Below are positions 43,668 through 51,539 of a DNA stretch of 61,980 nucleotides, in pieces (within the stretch, counting starts at the first letter, position 1; each line of letters begins with the position of its first letter). The stretch covers positions 1 to 61,980 of the forward strand of contig DASQNO010000024.1 of the NCBI GenBank assembly GCA_035644935.1, written 5' to 3'. The DNA is from CADCVW01 sp035644935. GTDB taxonomy: Bacteria > Pseudomonadota > Alphaproteobacteria > Sphingomonadales > Sphingomonadaceae. A model generated the notes under the pieces. That model worked only from the letters and a program-made list of their open reading frames with translations, made no database searches and was not told the DNA's origin. A program made the translations under genes and the position numbers.

Positions 43668-44855
43668 ATGCAACAAGGCCAGTCACAATCAGCGACCCGC
43701 GACGGCGCGCCGCGCGTCGATGTCGTGGATCTGCTGCGCGGCCTGGTAATCGTTCTCATGATCCTTGACCACACGCGCGACTATTTTCATGAGGCCGCGC
43801 TCGCGTTCGATCCCACCGAACTCGGGAAGACTACGCCGGCGCTGTTCCTGACACGGTGGATTACGCATCTGTGCGCCCCGACCTTCGTCTTCCTTGCAGG
43901 CGTTTCAGTCTGGCTGCAACGGGCCGCGGGTCGGTCCTTGCCCGATGTACGCAGACTGCTGATCACCCGCGGCCTGTGGCTGATCACGCTCGAACTCACC
44001 GTCGTGTCGTTCGGCTTTAACTTCGCGTGGCCGTTCTTCTTCATCCAGGTGATATGGGCAATTGGTTCCGGCATGCTCCTGCTGGCCTTGCTGGTCCACC
44101 TCGGCCGGCAGACGATCCTCGTTATTGGGGCGGTGCTGGTCGTTGGCCATCAACTCGTGGCGCCATTCGATGCGGCCGCGTTTGGACCTGCGGCAGCCAT
44201 CTGGAGGTTATTCCTCGAGCCCGGCGCGCTGGGCGGGATACCCGGCTTTGCAGTCTACCCTATCATCCCCTGGTTCGGGATCATGTGCCTCGGTTACGGC
44301 CTAGGGGAGCTATTCCGCCTACCGGCCAGCGCGCGCGACAAGAGGCTGGTCTCCCTCGGTGCTTCGGCGCTTGTCGCGTTCGCGATATTTAGGGCGCTCG
44401 GTCTCTGGGGTGATCCCAGTCCTTGGGTCTCGGGACCGGACGGGGTTCGCACGGCCTTGTCCTTCATTAACGCCTCTAAGTATCCGCCCTCCCTCCTTTT
44501 TGTTCTCCTCACGCTAGGCGTTGTCGCCCTGCTCGCGCCGGCGATCGGGCGCTTGGGCAGTCCGTTGCGAGGGCTGTTCCTGGCCATGGGCCGCACGCCC
44601 TTCTTCACGTACCTGCTCCACATCTACGTCGTCCACGGTGCCGCAACGGCCGTGGGCGCCATGCTCGGAGTGCCTCCGTCCGCCTTTATCAACTTCCTTG
44701 GTGATCCAAACCGGCTGGTGGCATTCGGCTGGGGCTTGGGGCTGGGGTGGGTATACCTGATCTGGATACTGATAATTGTAGCTTTGTACCCGGCATCTAG
44801 GTGGTTTGCCGACGTGAAGCGCCGCAATCGCAGCCCTTGGCTAGCTTATCTCTAA
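43668..44855 (+). CDS. DUF1624 membrane acyltransferase-like protein (heparan-alpha-glucosaminide N-acetyltransferase family)
   Basis: A 395-residue protein with about ten membrane helices. The beginning R-V-D-V-V-D-L-L-R-G-L-V-I-V-L-M-I-L-D-H-T-R-D-Y and later L-C-A-P-T-F-V-F-L-A-G-V-S are the signature of the DUF1624/HGSNAT domain, where the His in D-H-x-R is the likely acceptor. The C-terminus has G-R-T-P-F-F-T-Y-L-L-H. It may acetylate an extracytoplasmic sugar or murein fragment. Start ATG 43668. It lies downstream of the LytTR regulator, which may control it. Confidence 0.87.
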   Translation: MQQGQSQSATRDGAPRVDVVDLLRGLVIVLMILDHTRDYFHEAALAFDPTELGKTTPALFLTRWITHLCAPTFVFLAGVSVWLQRAAGRSLPDVRRLLITRGLWLITLELTVVSFGFNFAWPFFFIQVIWAIGSGMLLLALLVHLGRQTILVIGAVLVVGHQLVAPFDAAAFGPAAAIWRLFLEPGALGGIPGFAVYPIIPWFGIMCLGYGLGELFRLPASARDKRLVSLGASALVAFAIFRALGLWGDPSPWVSGPDGVRTALSFINASKYPPSLLFVLLTLGVVALLAPAIGRLGSPLRGLFLAMGRTPFFTYLLHIYVVHGAATAVGAMLGVPPSAFINFLGDPNRLVAFGWGLGLGWVYLIWILIIVALYPASRWFADVKRRNRSPWLAYL

Positions 44856-44925
44856 CGAGCTTGTGCCTGGAGCCTGAGGCGAACGCGCAACCCTGCAGCG
44901 CCGCCCTTTTTAGACGTACGCCCGC

Positions 44926-45119
44926 CTAGTTGAGCTGCTGCCATTCGTGAGAACGTGCTGACCCGTCATCGAAGTGGCGTCGTCGCACACGAGGAACGTC
45001 AACAAGCCCGCGTTGTCTCCCGGCGTGCCGATGCGATAAGCGGCGACTGCGCGGCGACGTTGGCCTAGTGCGCTCCGGGAGTTCTCGAACACGCGCGTAG
45101 GTGCCGACAAGCCCGCCAT
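44926..45119 (-). pseudogene. Remnant of a short-chain dehydrogenase (C-terminal part)
   Basis: The minus strand reads R-I-G-T-P-G-D-N-A-G-L-L-T-F-L-V-C-D-D-A, then T-S-M-T-G-Q-H-V-L-T-N-G, which is the C-terminal pattern of SDRs (R-x-G-x-P-x-D-x-A-x-x-x-x-F-L-x-S-D-x-A, then T-G-Q-x-x-x-x-D-G-G). The Rossmann and catalytic parts are missing upstream (45120-45234). It is a decayed fragment. Confidence 0.6.
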
Positions 45120-45234
45120 GCGGGAAACATCTGCTTCGTTGCCTGATGAGAAGCCTCAACGAAAGGGCGCCAATGGCGCAAAGTGGCTGGCCGAAAGCTC
45201 GCGGCTAGGACGCGCGTTGGCAACGGCGAGTTGA

Positions 45235-46221
45235 TCAGTTCTGCTCTAGATCATACACAAACCCTGGCTCAGCCGCTTGGAACAGTGCCTGCGAGATGCC
45301 CTGCTCGGCGAGTGCTGCGCGAAGCGCTGTTCTAGGCGCGTCCCGCGCCTCGTTCGTCAGCCGAAAGGTGCCCCAGTGGATGCCGAGCGCTTGCCGGGCG
45401 CCCACGTCCTTCATGATCTGAACGGCCTCGTTCGGGTCAACGTGCTGAGGTCCCATAAACCAGCGCGGCTCATAGGCGCCAATCGGCAGGAGTGCGAAAT
45501 CCTGAGCTCCATAGCGCGCTCTGATCTCGCGGAATATGGACCCGTCACAATAACCCGTGTCGCCTGCGAAATAGAGACATGTCCGGCCGTGCTTCAAAAT
45601 AAAGCCCGACCAGAGCGCCATTCTACGGTCCTTCGTCCCGCGCGCCGACCAGTGATTCGCCGGTACGATCGTAGTTGTCATCCCGTCGCCCAGGTCCACA
45701 CTGGCGTGCCAGTCGCTGGCGACTATGCGCGCATCGGGCACATGCGAACGGATGATCACGTCGTTGCCCAACGGGGTAACGATCAGTGGTGCGTGCACCA
45801 CATGAAGCCGCGCCAATGTCCGAAGATCGAGATGGTCGTAATGATTATGCGAAAGCAGGATGCAGTCGATGGGCGGGAGACGGTCGAAAGCAACGCCTGG
45901 CGCAGCCACCCTGCGCGGACCTGCGAAGGCGAAGGGGCTCGCGCGATTCGACCAGACCGGATCGGTGAGGATGTTGAGCTTGCGGAATTGAATAAGCGTT
46001 GTCGCGTGTCCAATCATAGTGATCCGAAGTTCGTCGCAACGCGGAACAGGCAAGGCCTGCCTGACGCACACGGACGTTGGCCAGCGCTTACGCCCCCCGG
46101 CGGCTTGCCACCGCAGGACATCGATAAGGGTTCGGTCAAGCTGTACCTGGCCCGGATTAAAGAAGCGGATACCGTCGAAGTGATCCGACTGGGCACCCCG
46201 ATAGTACCTATTCAGAACCAC
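45235..46221 (-). CDS. MBL-fold metallo-hydrolase (UlaG/NAPE-PLD-like)
   Basis: A 328-residue metal hydrolase. MIGHATTLIQF...ILTDPVWSNRASPF marks the group. The metal motif is S-H-N-H-Y-D-H-L-D, and a later ligand Asp/His is seen in YFAGDTGYCDG and ALGIHWGTF. The N-terminus NRYYRGAQSDHFDGIRFFNPG is that of the NAPE-PLD-like lipid hydrolase set, which acts on phospholipids or lactones. The start (GTG 46221) is the best near the conserved N-terminus. Cytoplasmic. Confidence 0.87.
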   Translation of the reverse strand: MVLNRYYRGAQSDHFDGIRFFNPGQVQLDRTLIDVLRWQAAGGRKRWPTSVCVRQALPVPRCDELRITMIGHATTLIQFRKLNILTDPVWSNRASPFAFAGPRRVAAPGVAFDRLPPIDCILLSHNHYDHLDLRTLARLHVVHAPLIVTPLGNDVIIRSHVPDARIVASDWHASVDLGDGMTTTIVPANHWSARGTKDRRMALWSGFILKHGRTCLYFAGDTGYCDGSIFREIRARYGAQDFALLPIGAYEPRWFMGPQHVDPNEAVQIMKDVGARQALGIHWGTFRLTNEARDAPRTALRAALAEQGISQALFQAAEPGFVYDLEQN

Positions 46222-46299
46222 CGAACCTTCTACTTGGAGCGCGCGTAAAGAGAATTTGGGGTGCGACTACGGAGTAGAGTCGCTTGTTCCTGCTGCACT

Positions 46300-46710
46300 T
46301 CAACAAGGCATCGCATCGACATCCATCCAAACCGCCTGGAACACGTGACCATCCAGATCTTCGAAACTGCGCCCGTACATTACCCCGTAGTCCTGAACGG
46401 CGACCGGGTCCGCTTTGCCACCGGCATTCGCTATGGTTGCGATCATCGTGTCGACATCCTCACGACTGTCGGCGGACAGAGCGTAGACGGCAGATGTGGT
46501 AACGTTGGGGTTGGCCTGAGGCTTCGGCGCCAAGCCGGCGAACCGCCCATACGCAAGCAAAACGAACACGATCGTATCGGACCACGTGACCGAAGCTTTG
46601 ACACCGCTCTTCGAGAGTTCAGGATCGCGGGTGAAGCCGACGGCTTCGTACAGCGCTGCCGACTTGTCCACGTCCGCAACGGGAAGGTTCACGAAGATCA
46701 TCTTGGACAT
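46300..46710 (-). CDS. VOC-family (glyoxalase/bleomycin-resistance fold) protein
   Basis: A 136-residue protein with paired beta-alpha-beta-beta-beta modules: MIFVNLPVADVDKSAALYEAVGFTRDPEL for the first and AGGKADPVAVQDYGVMYGRSFEDLDGHVFQAVWMD for the second, where D-L-D-G-H-V-F is the usual C-terminal strand with a metal-ligand-type His. Such small VOC proteins include PhnB-like members with no known reaction. Start ATG 46710. Confidence 0.85.
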   Translation of the reverse strand: MSKMIFVNLPVADVDKSAALYEAVGFTRDPELSKSGVKASVTWSDTIVFVLLAYGRFAGLAPKPQANPNVTTSAVYALSADSREDVDTMIATIANAGGKADPVAVQDYGVMYGRSFEDLDGHVFQAVWMDVDAMPC

Positions 46711-46794
46711 GTCAAAATGCTCTCAGTCTCGGCGCGGAGCGCTCGTTATCGAAGATCTAGTTAGCCATTGAGCAATGTGATCGTCTTCAGCTTG

Positions 46795-47685
46795 TTAGTT
46801 GATCAGTCCACGAGCCCCGGCGAGCAGGCGCTCCTGGGCCGGGATGTCGTAACTCATCTCTGACGACCGTCCCACGACTGGAATGCCACGCCGCACCTCG
46901 ATGTACCGACCTGTTTCATCGTGAACGACTCCGCCCTGCACAGTCGCGACAGCCGCATCGGCCACGGCAGCCGCCCGGTTCATGAAGGGAACAAGCGGCA
47001 CGATCGCCGGCAGAAGATTATGCCAGAAAAGCTGTACGAAGCGGGATTGGTAGCGGGCAAGGCCGGTACCGGGTGTCAACTGAGGATCGAAGGCGTCGAT
47101 CTTCATGTTCGGATTGTCCCGGGCATACGCATAAGCAAGCATCGTCGCTGCGAGCTTCGATGCGGTGTAAGCCCGCGCACCCCGCGTGGACGGCTTATCC
47201 TCCCTCGTCGCGTCGTCGCGCTCGGGATAGGCAAGGAGCTCCGGTTCGGCGTGGCGTGGCGTCGGAAGCCCGGCACGTTTAGCGGGGTCATGCGTCCCGC
47301 TCGAGAACCATAAAACCCGCGCAGGAACGCGATCGGCTTGGATCAGCGCATCCAGCAAAGCGACGTTGGCCAGAGTGTTGACGGCAAAGGTGAGCTCAAA
47401 GCCATCGCTGCTTCGCGCGCCGGCATCGCTACGCTGCTGGCCAGCGGCAAGAACGAGCAGCGCGATCGGCGCATTCTTTGCGATCACAGCAGCAGCGAGC
47501 TGCCGCACCTGCGCAAGCGACGATAGGTCGGCAGCGATGTAGTCGTTGCCGGGCGCACTGCCCTCCTCGGCTTCGTCCGGGCCGGAAGTGACGACATGCC
47601 AGCCCGGTCGTTGGCGAACGAGACGATCGGCGATAAGCTGACCGATGCCCGACGTGGCGCCCGTCACCAGAGCGAGAGGAGTCAT
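46795..47685 (-). CDS. Short-chain dehydrogenase (SDR), retinol-dehydrogenase-like
   Basis: A 296-residue SDR. Cofactor loop TGATSGIGQ (residues 8-16), D-L-S-S, L-V-L-A-A-G in place of NAG, active Ser in W-F-S-S-G-T, and Y-T-A-S-K. The insert between Ser and Tyr is longer than in classic SDRs, as in WWOX/retinol-dehydrogenase types. Start ATG 47685. Divergent from the marR gene with a shared palindrome between them, so it is likely the regulator's target. Confidence 0.88.
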   Translation of the reverse strand: MTPLALVTGATSGIGQLIADRLVRQRPGWHVVTSGPDEAEEGSAPGNDYIAADLSSLAQVRQLAAAVIAKNAPIALLVLAAGQQRSDAGARSSDGFELTFAVNTLANVALLDALIQADRVPARVLWFSSGTHDPAKRAGLPTPRHAEPELLAYPERDDATREDKPSTRGARAYTASKLAATMLAYAYARDNPNMKIDAFDPQLTPGTGLARYQSRFVQLFWHNLLPAIVPLVPFMNRAAAVADAAVATVQGGVVHDETGRYIEVRRGIPVVGRSSEMSYDIPAQERLLAGARGLIN

Positions 47686-47724
47686 GACCGTTTGTTCTCC
47701 GATTCAGCTTCTGCCGATCACCTT

Positions 47725-47742
47725 ATGTGAACATGTTCACAT
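47725..47742. promoter_or_regulatory. 18-bp perfect palindrome over the marR start (likely MarR operator)
   Basis: ATGTGAACATGTTCACAT is its own complement over 18 bases. It spans both candidate start codons of the MarR gene (GTG 47727, ATG 47733) and lies 40 bases upstream of the SDR start on the other strand. Confidence 0.75.
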
Positions 47743-48203
47743 CTAAGCAAGCACTGGATGAGCTGATCCTTGAAACCTTTCGGTTCCATGGGTTGCTCAT
47801 CGCTGCCGGAGACGCCCTTACCCGCGACCTAGGGCTCAGCAGCGCGCGCTGGCAGGTGCTCGGGGCGGTCGGGAAGTCGGAGGTGGCGCCGTCTCTCTCT
47901 GCCATTGCCCGGACGATGGGCTTATCGAGGCAGGCAGTCCGCCGAGTGGTGAATGAACTGGAGGCGGAGGGAATGGTCGAAACCAAGGCGAACCCCGCCA
48001 ACCGTCGCCTGCGCCTCGTGTTTCTCACCGCGGCGGGACGATCAGCTCATGACAAGGCGAACGCTAAGCAGGTGCCCTGGGCCGAGCGGCTGGCGGAGGG
48101 AATCGTAGCTGAAAGTCTGCTTACGGCGGCTAAGGTGATGCGGGACATACGACAGCAGCTTGAGGCCAATGCCTCAACGCAGAGCAAGCACCATGAAGAG
48201 TAA
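47727..48203 (+). CDS. MarR-family transcriptional regulator
   Basis: A 158-residue (or 156 from ATG 47733) winged-helix regulator. LTRDLGLSSARWQVLGAVG, AIARTMGLSRQAVRRVVNELEAEGMVETKANPANRRLRLVFLTAAGRSAH gives the HTH and the wing (D-x-R-x-x-R-x-x x-L-T type). C-terminal helices form the dimer. It should repress itself and the divergent SDR through the palindrome that covers its own start. Ligand unknown, often a phenolic compound. Confidence 0.9.
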   Translation: MNMFTSKQALDELILETFRFHGLLIAAGDALTRDLGLSSARWQVLGAVGKSEVAPSLSAIARTMGLSRQAVRRVVNELEAEGMVETKANPANRRLRLVFLTAAGRSAHDKANAKQVPWAERLAEGIVAESLLTAAKVMRDIRQQLEANASTQSKHHEE

Positions 48204-48294
48204 ACGCCTATTCGGCGACCAGGACGGAGCGGTTAGGCCGGAGCGGGAAAGCCGGTAAGCTCATAAACTCTAACGCGCTTACCGGATCAGCTCT

Positions 48295-48954
48295 TCAGGC
48301 GGCCTCGGCCGCCGTCGTCCCCGACGCCGCCTCATGCTCGGCCGCGAGCGTCACATCTAGGGCTTCGATCTTTCGTACGGCGGCACGTGCGCCGATGCGA
48401 TCCACGTAGGCGGTGAAAACAGGCCGCTGGGGCACGATACCGAACATCATCGTCCACCGAAGCGCCGTGCCCCACAAGATGTCTGCCGCCGTGATTTCAA
48501 GACCGAGCAGATAGGGCCCTTTCGCGAGCTGCGCCTCCAAGATGCCGAGCATCGTCTCGAAGTCGCGATGAACGGAGTGATCTGCAGGCGGCGTGTGCTG
48601 CAGGAACCTGTCCACAACCGCAGGCTCGAAGCACCCAGCATAATAGGCAAGCCAGCGCAGATAGGCGCCGCGTTGCGGGTCGCTGAGTGCCGGCGCCAGA
48701 CCAGCTTCGGGAAAGCGGTCAGCAAGGTGGATGAAGATGGCGACCTGCTCCGTCACCAGCACCTCGCCGTCGAAAATCGCGGGCACCTTGCCCATCGGGT
48801 TGACGGCGAGATAATCCGCCCTGCGCTGCTCGCCGGCCTTCATGTTGAGGACCTTCAACTCGTAAGGCACGCCTAGTTCCTCAAGCAGCGTGAGCGCCGC
48901 TGACGAGCGAGTCTGCGGCGAATGATACAGCGTGATGGTTCTGCCGTCGGTCAT
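48295..48954 (-). CDS. Glutathione S-transferase
   Basis: A 219-residue GST. The thioredoxin-like N-terminal domain (ITLYHSPQTRSSAALTLLEELGVPYELKVLNM, with N-P-M-G-K-V-P-A-I and T-E-Q-V-A-I as the glutathione site) precedes the all-helical C-terminal domain (DPQRGAYLRWLAYYAG, GLEITAADILWG, where A-D-I-L carries the structural Asp). The catalytic Ser is probably in the S-P-Q-T-R-S-S stretch. Divergent from the YafY regulator 106 bases away. Confidence 0.9.
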   Translation of the reverse strand: MTDGRTITLYHSPQTRSSAALTLLEELGVPYELKVLNMKAGEQRRADYLAVNPMGKVPAIFDGEVLVTEQVAIFIHLADRFPEAGLAPALSDPQRGAYLRWLAYYAGCFEPAVVDRFLQHTPPADHSVHRDFETMLGILEAQLAKGPYLLGLEITAADILWGTALRWTMMFGIVPQRPVFTAYVDRIGARAAVRKIEALDVTLAAEHEAASGTTAAEAA

Positions 48955-49022
48955 GAGCGTCTCTCCAGATCCGTGTCCTTGCTACGTGATTCGCAGCTGG
49001 TGACGCCGTTATGCGCGCTCTT

Positions 49023-49043
49023 ACCTGTCACCCTGTGTCAGGT
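49023..49043. promoter_or_regulatory. Inverted repeat between the GST and YafY genes (candidate operator)
   Basis: ACCTGTCA (49023-49030) and TGTCAGGT (49036-49043) form an imperfect inverted repeat with one mismatch and a five-base spacer. It lies 18 bases before the YafY start and about 70 before the GST start. Confidence 0.55.
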
Positions 49044-49060
49044 TGGATTATGCATGCTGC

Positions 49061-50041
49061 ATGCGCGCGAGCCGGCTGATATCGATCCTCACCACACTGC
49101 AAGCAAAGGGCCGCGTCACGGCGCAGGCGCTAGCGGACGAATGCGAGGTGTCGCTGCGCACCATCTACCGCGACATCGACGCGCTCAGCGCGGCAGGTAT
49201 CCCGGTCTATAGCGAGCGTGGGAACGCGGGCGGCTATCGCCTGCTCGACGGCTACCGCACGCGTCTGAACGGCCTGTCGTCGGCGGAAGCCGAAGCGCTC
49301 TTCCTTGCTGGCCTTACTCGACAGACCGCCGATCTGGGGTTGGGCGCCGTTGCGGCGACAGCACGGACCAAGCTGCTGGCGGCGATGCCCGCCGAGGTGC
49401 GCGCCGGCGCGGATCGGATGCGGGCACGCTTTCACCTCGATGCGCCGACATGGTTCGGGGAAGGTGAAAGCCTCGACCACCTGCCGACCGTCGCCGATGC
49501 GGTCTGGCGTGAGCGCCCGATGCGCATCCGTTACCGCAGCTGGACGTCAGAAGGAGAGCGACGCGTAGAGCCACTCGGCATCGTGCTTAAAGGGGGGGCT
49601 TGGTACCTCGTCGGCCGTGTGGAGGCGAGCGTGCGCACGTACCGCATCTCGCGCATCCTGGACCTTGAGGTGCTGGACGAGCAGTTCGTTCAGCCCGGGC
49701 CCTTCGATCTGGAAGCCTATTGGAGCGAGAACATCCGGCGGCTTGAAGCCGAGCTTCACCCGCACCAAGCAACGGTCCGCCTGTCGCCGCGCGGCATGCG
49801 GATGATGGAGTCGATCCTGCCGGCCTATGTTCGGGTCAATGCGGTGATTGGCGCTCCCGACCACGACGGGTGGCACACCGCGACGATGCCGGCGGCCACG
49901 CCAGACCATGCCGTTGGCGACCTGCTGCGCTTCGGTACAGAAATCGAGATTCTTGGGACGAAAGAGCTGCGCGCCCAAATGGCTGCAACCGTACGCTGGC
50001 TCGCGGACACTTATCGCGAGCCGGCGGGCCGGCACGTCTAG
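49061..50041 (+). CDS. YafY-type transcriptional regulator (HTH_11 plus WYL domain)
   Basis: A 326-residue protein. RASRLISILTTLQAKGRVTAQALADECEVSLRTIYRDIDALSAAG is the DeoR-like HTH_11 domain at the N-terminus. GGYRLLDGYRT follows, and the WYL domain (MRIRYRSWTSEGERRVEPLGIVLKGGAWYLVGR) and the WCX tail complete the protein. WYL domains sense small ligands or nucleic acid. The start is ATG 49061 (MRASRL is the family N-terminus); an upstream TTG at 49043 is possible. Probably regulates the divergent GST. Confidence 0.9.
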   Translation: MRASRLISILTTLQAKGRVTAQALADECEVSLRTIYRDIDALSAAGIPVYSERGNAGGYRLLDGYRTRLNGLSSAEAEALFLAGLTRQTADLGLGAVAATARTKLLAAMPAEVRAGADRMRARFHLDAPTWFGEGESLDHLPTVADAVWRERPMRIRYRSWTSEGERRVEPLGIVLKGGAWYLVGRVEASVRTYRISRILDLEVLDEQFVQPGPFDLEAYWSENIRRLEAELHPHQATVRLSPRGMRMMESILPAYVRVNAVIGAPDHDGWHTATMPAATPDHAVGDLLRFGTEIEILGTKELRAQMAATVRWLADTYREPAGRHV

Positions 50042-50515
50042 CGGCCTACGGCCTTGCCTGGCTGCTGTCGCTCGCTAACCCATGTGCGGCTTAGCCAGGG
50101 GGATGCAGACGTCAGGTGAAACCATGAACGGTGGCATTCGAAAAGGCCCGCCGAAGGCGAACCTCCTGCGCTGACGGCGGGCGCGAGCTGAACTTCTCAG
50201 GCCGTGGTCACTCCTTCGGCTTGCCGCCCTGCTCCCTCCATCGACTTAATCCCGCAAGCTGCGAGGGGAAGCGCGCGCGCAGGCCGTAGACGCGAACGTC
50301 GCGGACATCGCCAAACGCCGACACAAAGCCGCCGAAGCAGTTGGCCGAGCTGGCAAGCCCGACCTGGCCGCGAAACCAGGTTCCTGAGCCGCGATCGCCG
50401 ACCGCCTACCTGAAGACCCCTTGCCAGCCAATTGCGACAACCAATCCCTGCTCAAACTTGTGGCAGACGCAATCGGCTGTTGGCGCGGGGGAGCGCTCAT
50501 GCAAGACAAGCACGG
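50042..50515. other. About 470 bases without a clear gene; possible relics
   Basis: A hairpin of CCCGCCG (50147-50153) and CGGCGGG (50175-50181) lies after the YafY gene. On the plus strand around 50265-50390 a coding-like run with no own start ends in A-A-K-P-G-S then stop. It resembles no family that I can name. The last bases hold the leader ORF of lacI. Confidence 0.4.
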
Positions 50516-50519
50516 ATGA
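50499..50519 (+). CDS. Six-codon leader ORF in front of the LacI gene
   Basis: ATG-CAA-GAC-AAG-CAC-GGA-TGA (peptide MQDKHG) is preceded by a strong GGGGGAG site (50487-50493), and its TGA overlaps the lacI start (GGATGA, ATG at 50516). The LacI ATG itself has no good ribosome site, so translation could be coupled to this small ORF. Confidence 0.45.
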   Translation: MQDKHG

Positions 50520-51520
50520 CGACGCCGTCCGTCTCCAGCCTCGCCGAGCTCGCCCGGCTTGCCGGCGTTTCGATCTCCACCGTTTCGCGCTCGCTCGCGG
50601 GCAATCCTGTGATCGCCACCGCGACGCGCGAGCGCATCGAAGCGCTTGCGCGCGAGCACGGCTTTCAGATCAACCAGGCCGCGCGCAATTTCCGGCTCGG
50701 CCGGACGGGCGCGATCGGGGTCGTGCTGCCGCTCGGCCACGAAACCGACCAGCATCTGTCCGACCCCTTCTTTATGAGCCTGCTGGGACCGCTCGCCGAC
50801 GCGCTGACGGAACGCGGCCTCGACCTGCTGCTGTCGCGCGTCATCCCGACCGACGGCACATGGCTCGACGCGATCGTCGATTCGGGCCGGGTGGACGGGG
50901 TCGTGGTGATCGGCCAGTCCGACCAGATCGAAACGATCGAAAGGGTCGCCCGGCGCTACAAACCATTGGTCGTCTGGGGCGCGGCCGTCGAGCGCATGAG
51001 CCAGGTCACCGTTGGATCGGATAACGTTGCGGGCGGCGGCATGGCCGCGCGACACCTGCTCGCCCAGGGCCGATCGCGCCTGGCCTTCTTCGGCAACCCC
51101 GCCGTGCCCGAATTCGCGGCGCGCCATGCAGGGTTCGAGGCGGCGATCGCGGACGCCGGCGCGCGGGCCGGTACGCTGCTTCCCGTCCACCTGACCAAGC
51201 AGGCGTCCTATGCGACGATCGCCGATTTCCTCGCGGGCAATCCCCCGCCCGACGGCATCGTCGCCGCATCCGACGTGATCGCGATGAGCGCACTGCGCGC
51301 CCTGGCGGATCAGGGCCTGCGCGTACCGCACGACGTTGCGGTCGTCGGCTATGACGATGTCGTCGTGGCGATGCATACGACGCCGCCGCTGACCACCGTC
51401 CGGCAGGACGTCGAACGCGGCGCCGCGACTTTGGTCGAGCTTCTGCTGCGCCGGATCGCGGGTGAAGAGACGCAGTCCGTGTCGATGGTTCCGCAGTTGG
51501 TGCTGCGGGCGTCGGCCTGA
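50516..51520 (+). CDS. LacI-family transcriptional repressor of the sucrose-type locus
   Basis: A 334-residue regulator. SSLAELARLAGVSISTVSRSLAGNPVIATATRERI is the LacI HTH with hinge helix, followed by the periplasmic-binding-protein-like sugar domain (GAIGVVLPL, VDGVVVIGQ, VTVGSDNVAGGGMAARHLLAQG, GIVAASDVIAMSALRAL, VGYDDV). Start ATG 50516. It reads toward the convergent permease gene. Palindromic LacI-type sites lie between permease and receptor (52941-52977), so it should control those genes, releasing them when the sugar (or a phosphorylated product) binds. Confidence 0.92.
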   Translation: MTTPSVSSLAELARLAGVSISTVSRSLAGNPVIATATRERIEALAREHGFQINQAARNFRLGRTGAIGVVLPLGHETDQHLSDPFFMSLLGPLADALTERGLDLLLSRVIPTDGTWLDAIVDSGRVDGVVVIGQSDQIETIERVARRYKPLVVWGAAVERMSQVTVGSDNVAGGGMAARHLLAQGRSRLAFFGNPAVPEFAARHAGFEAAIADAGARAGTLLPVHLTKQASYATIADFLAGNPPPDGIVAASDVIAMSALRALADQGLRVPHDVAVVGYDDVVVAMHTTPPLTTVRQDVERGAATLVELLLRRIAGEETQSVSMVPQLVLRASA

Positions 51521-51539
51521 TCGGGTCCGACGCGCCGCC

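Noticed and set aside
50265..50390. Serine-recombinase-like tail after the YafY gene
   Set aside because: A few residues recall resolvase C-termini, but the order and length do not hold and there is no start.
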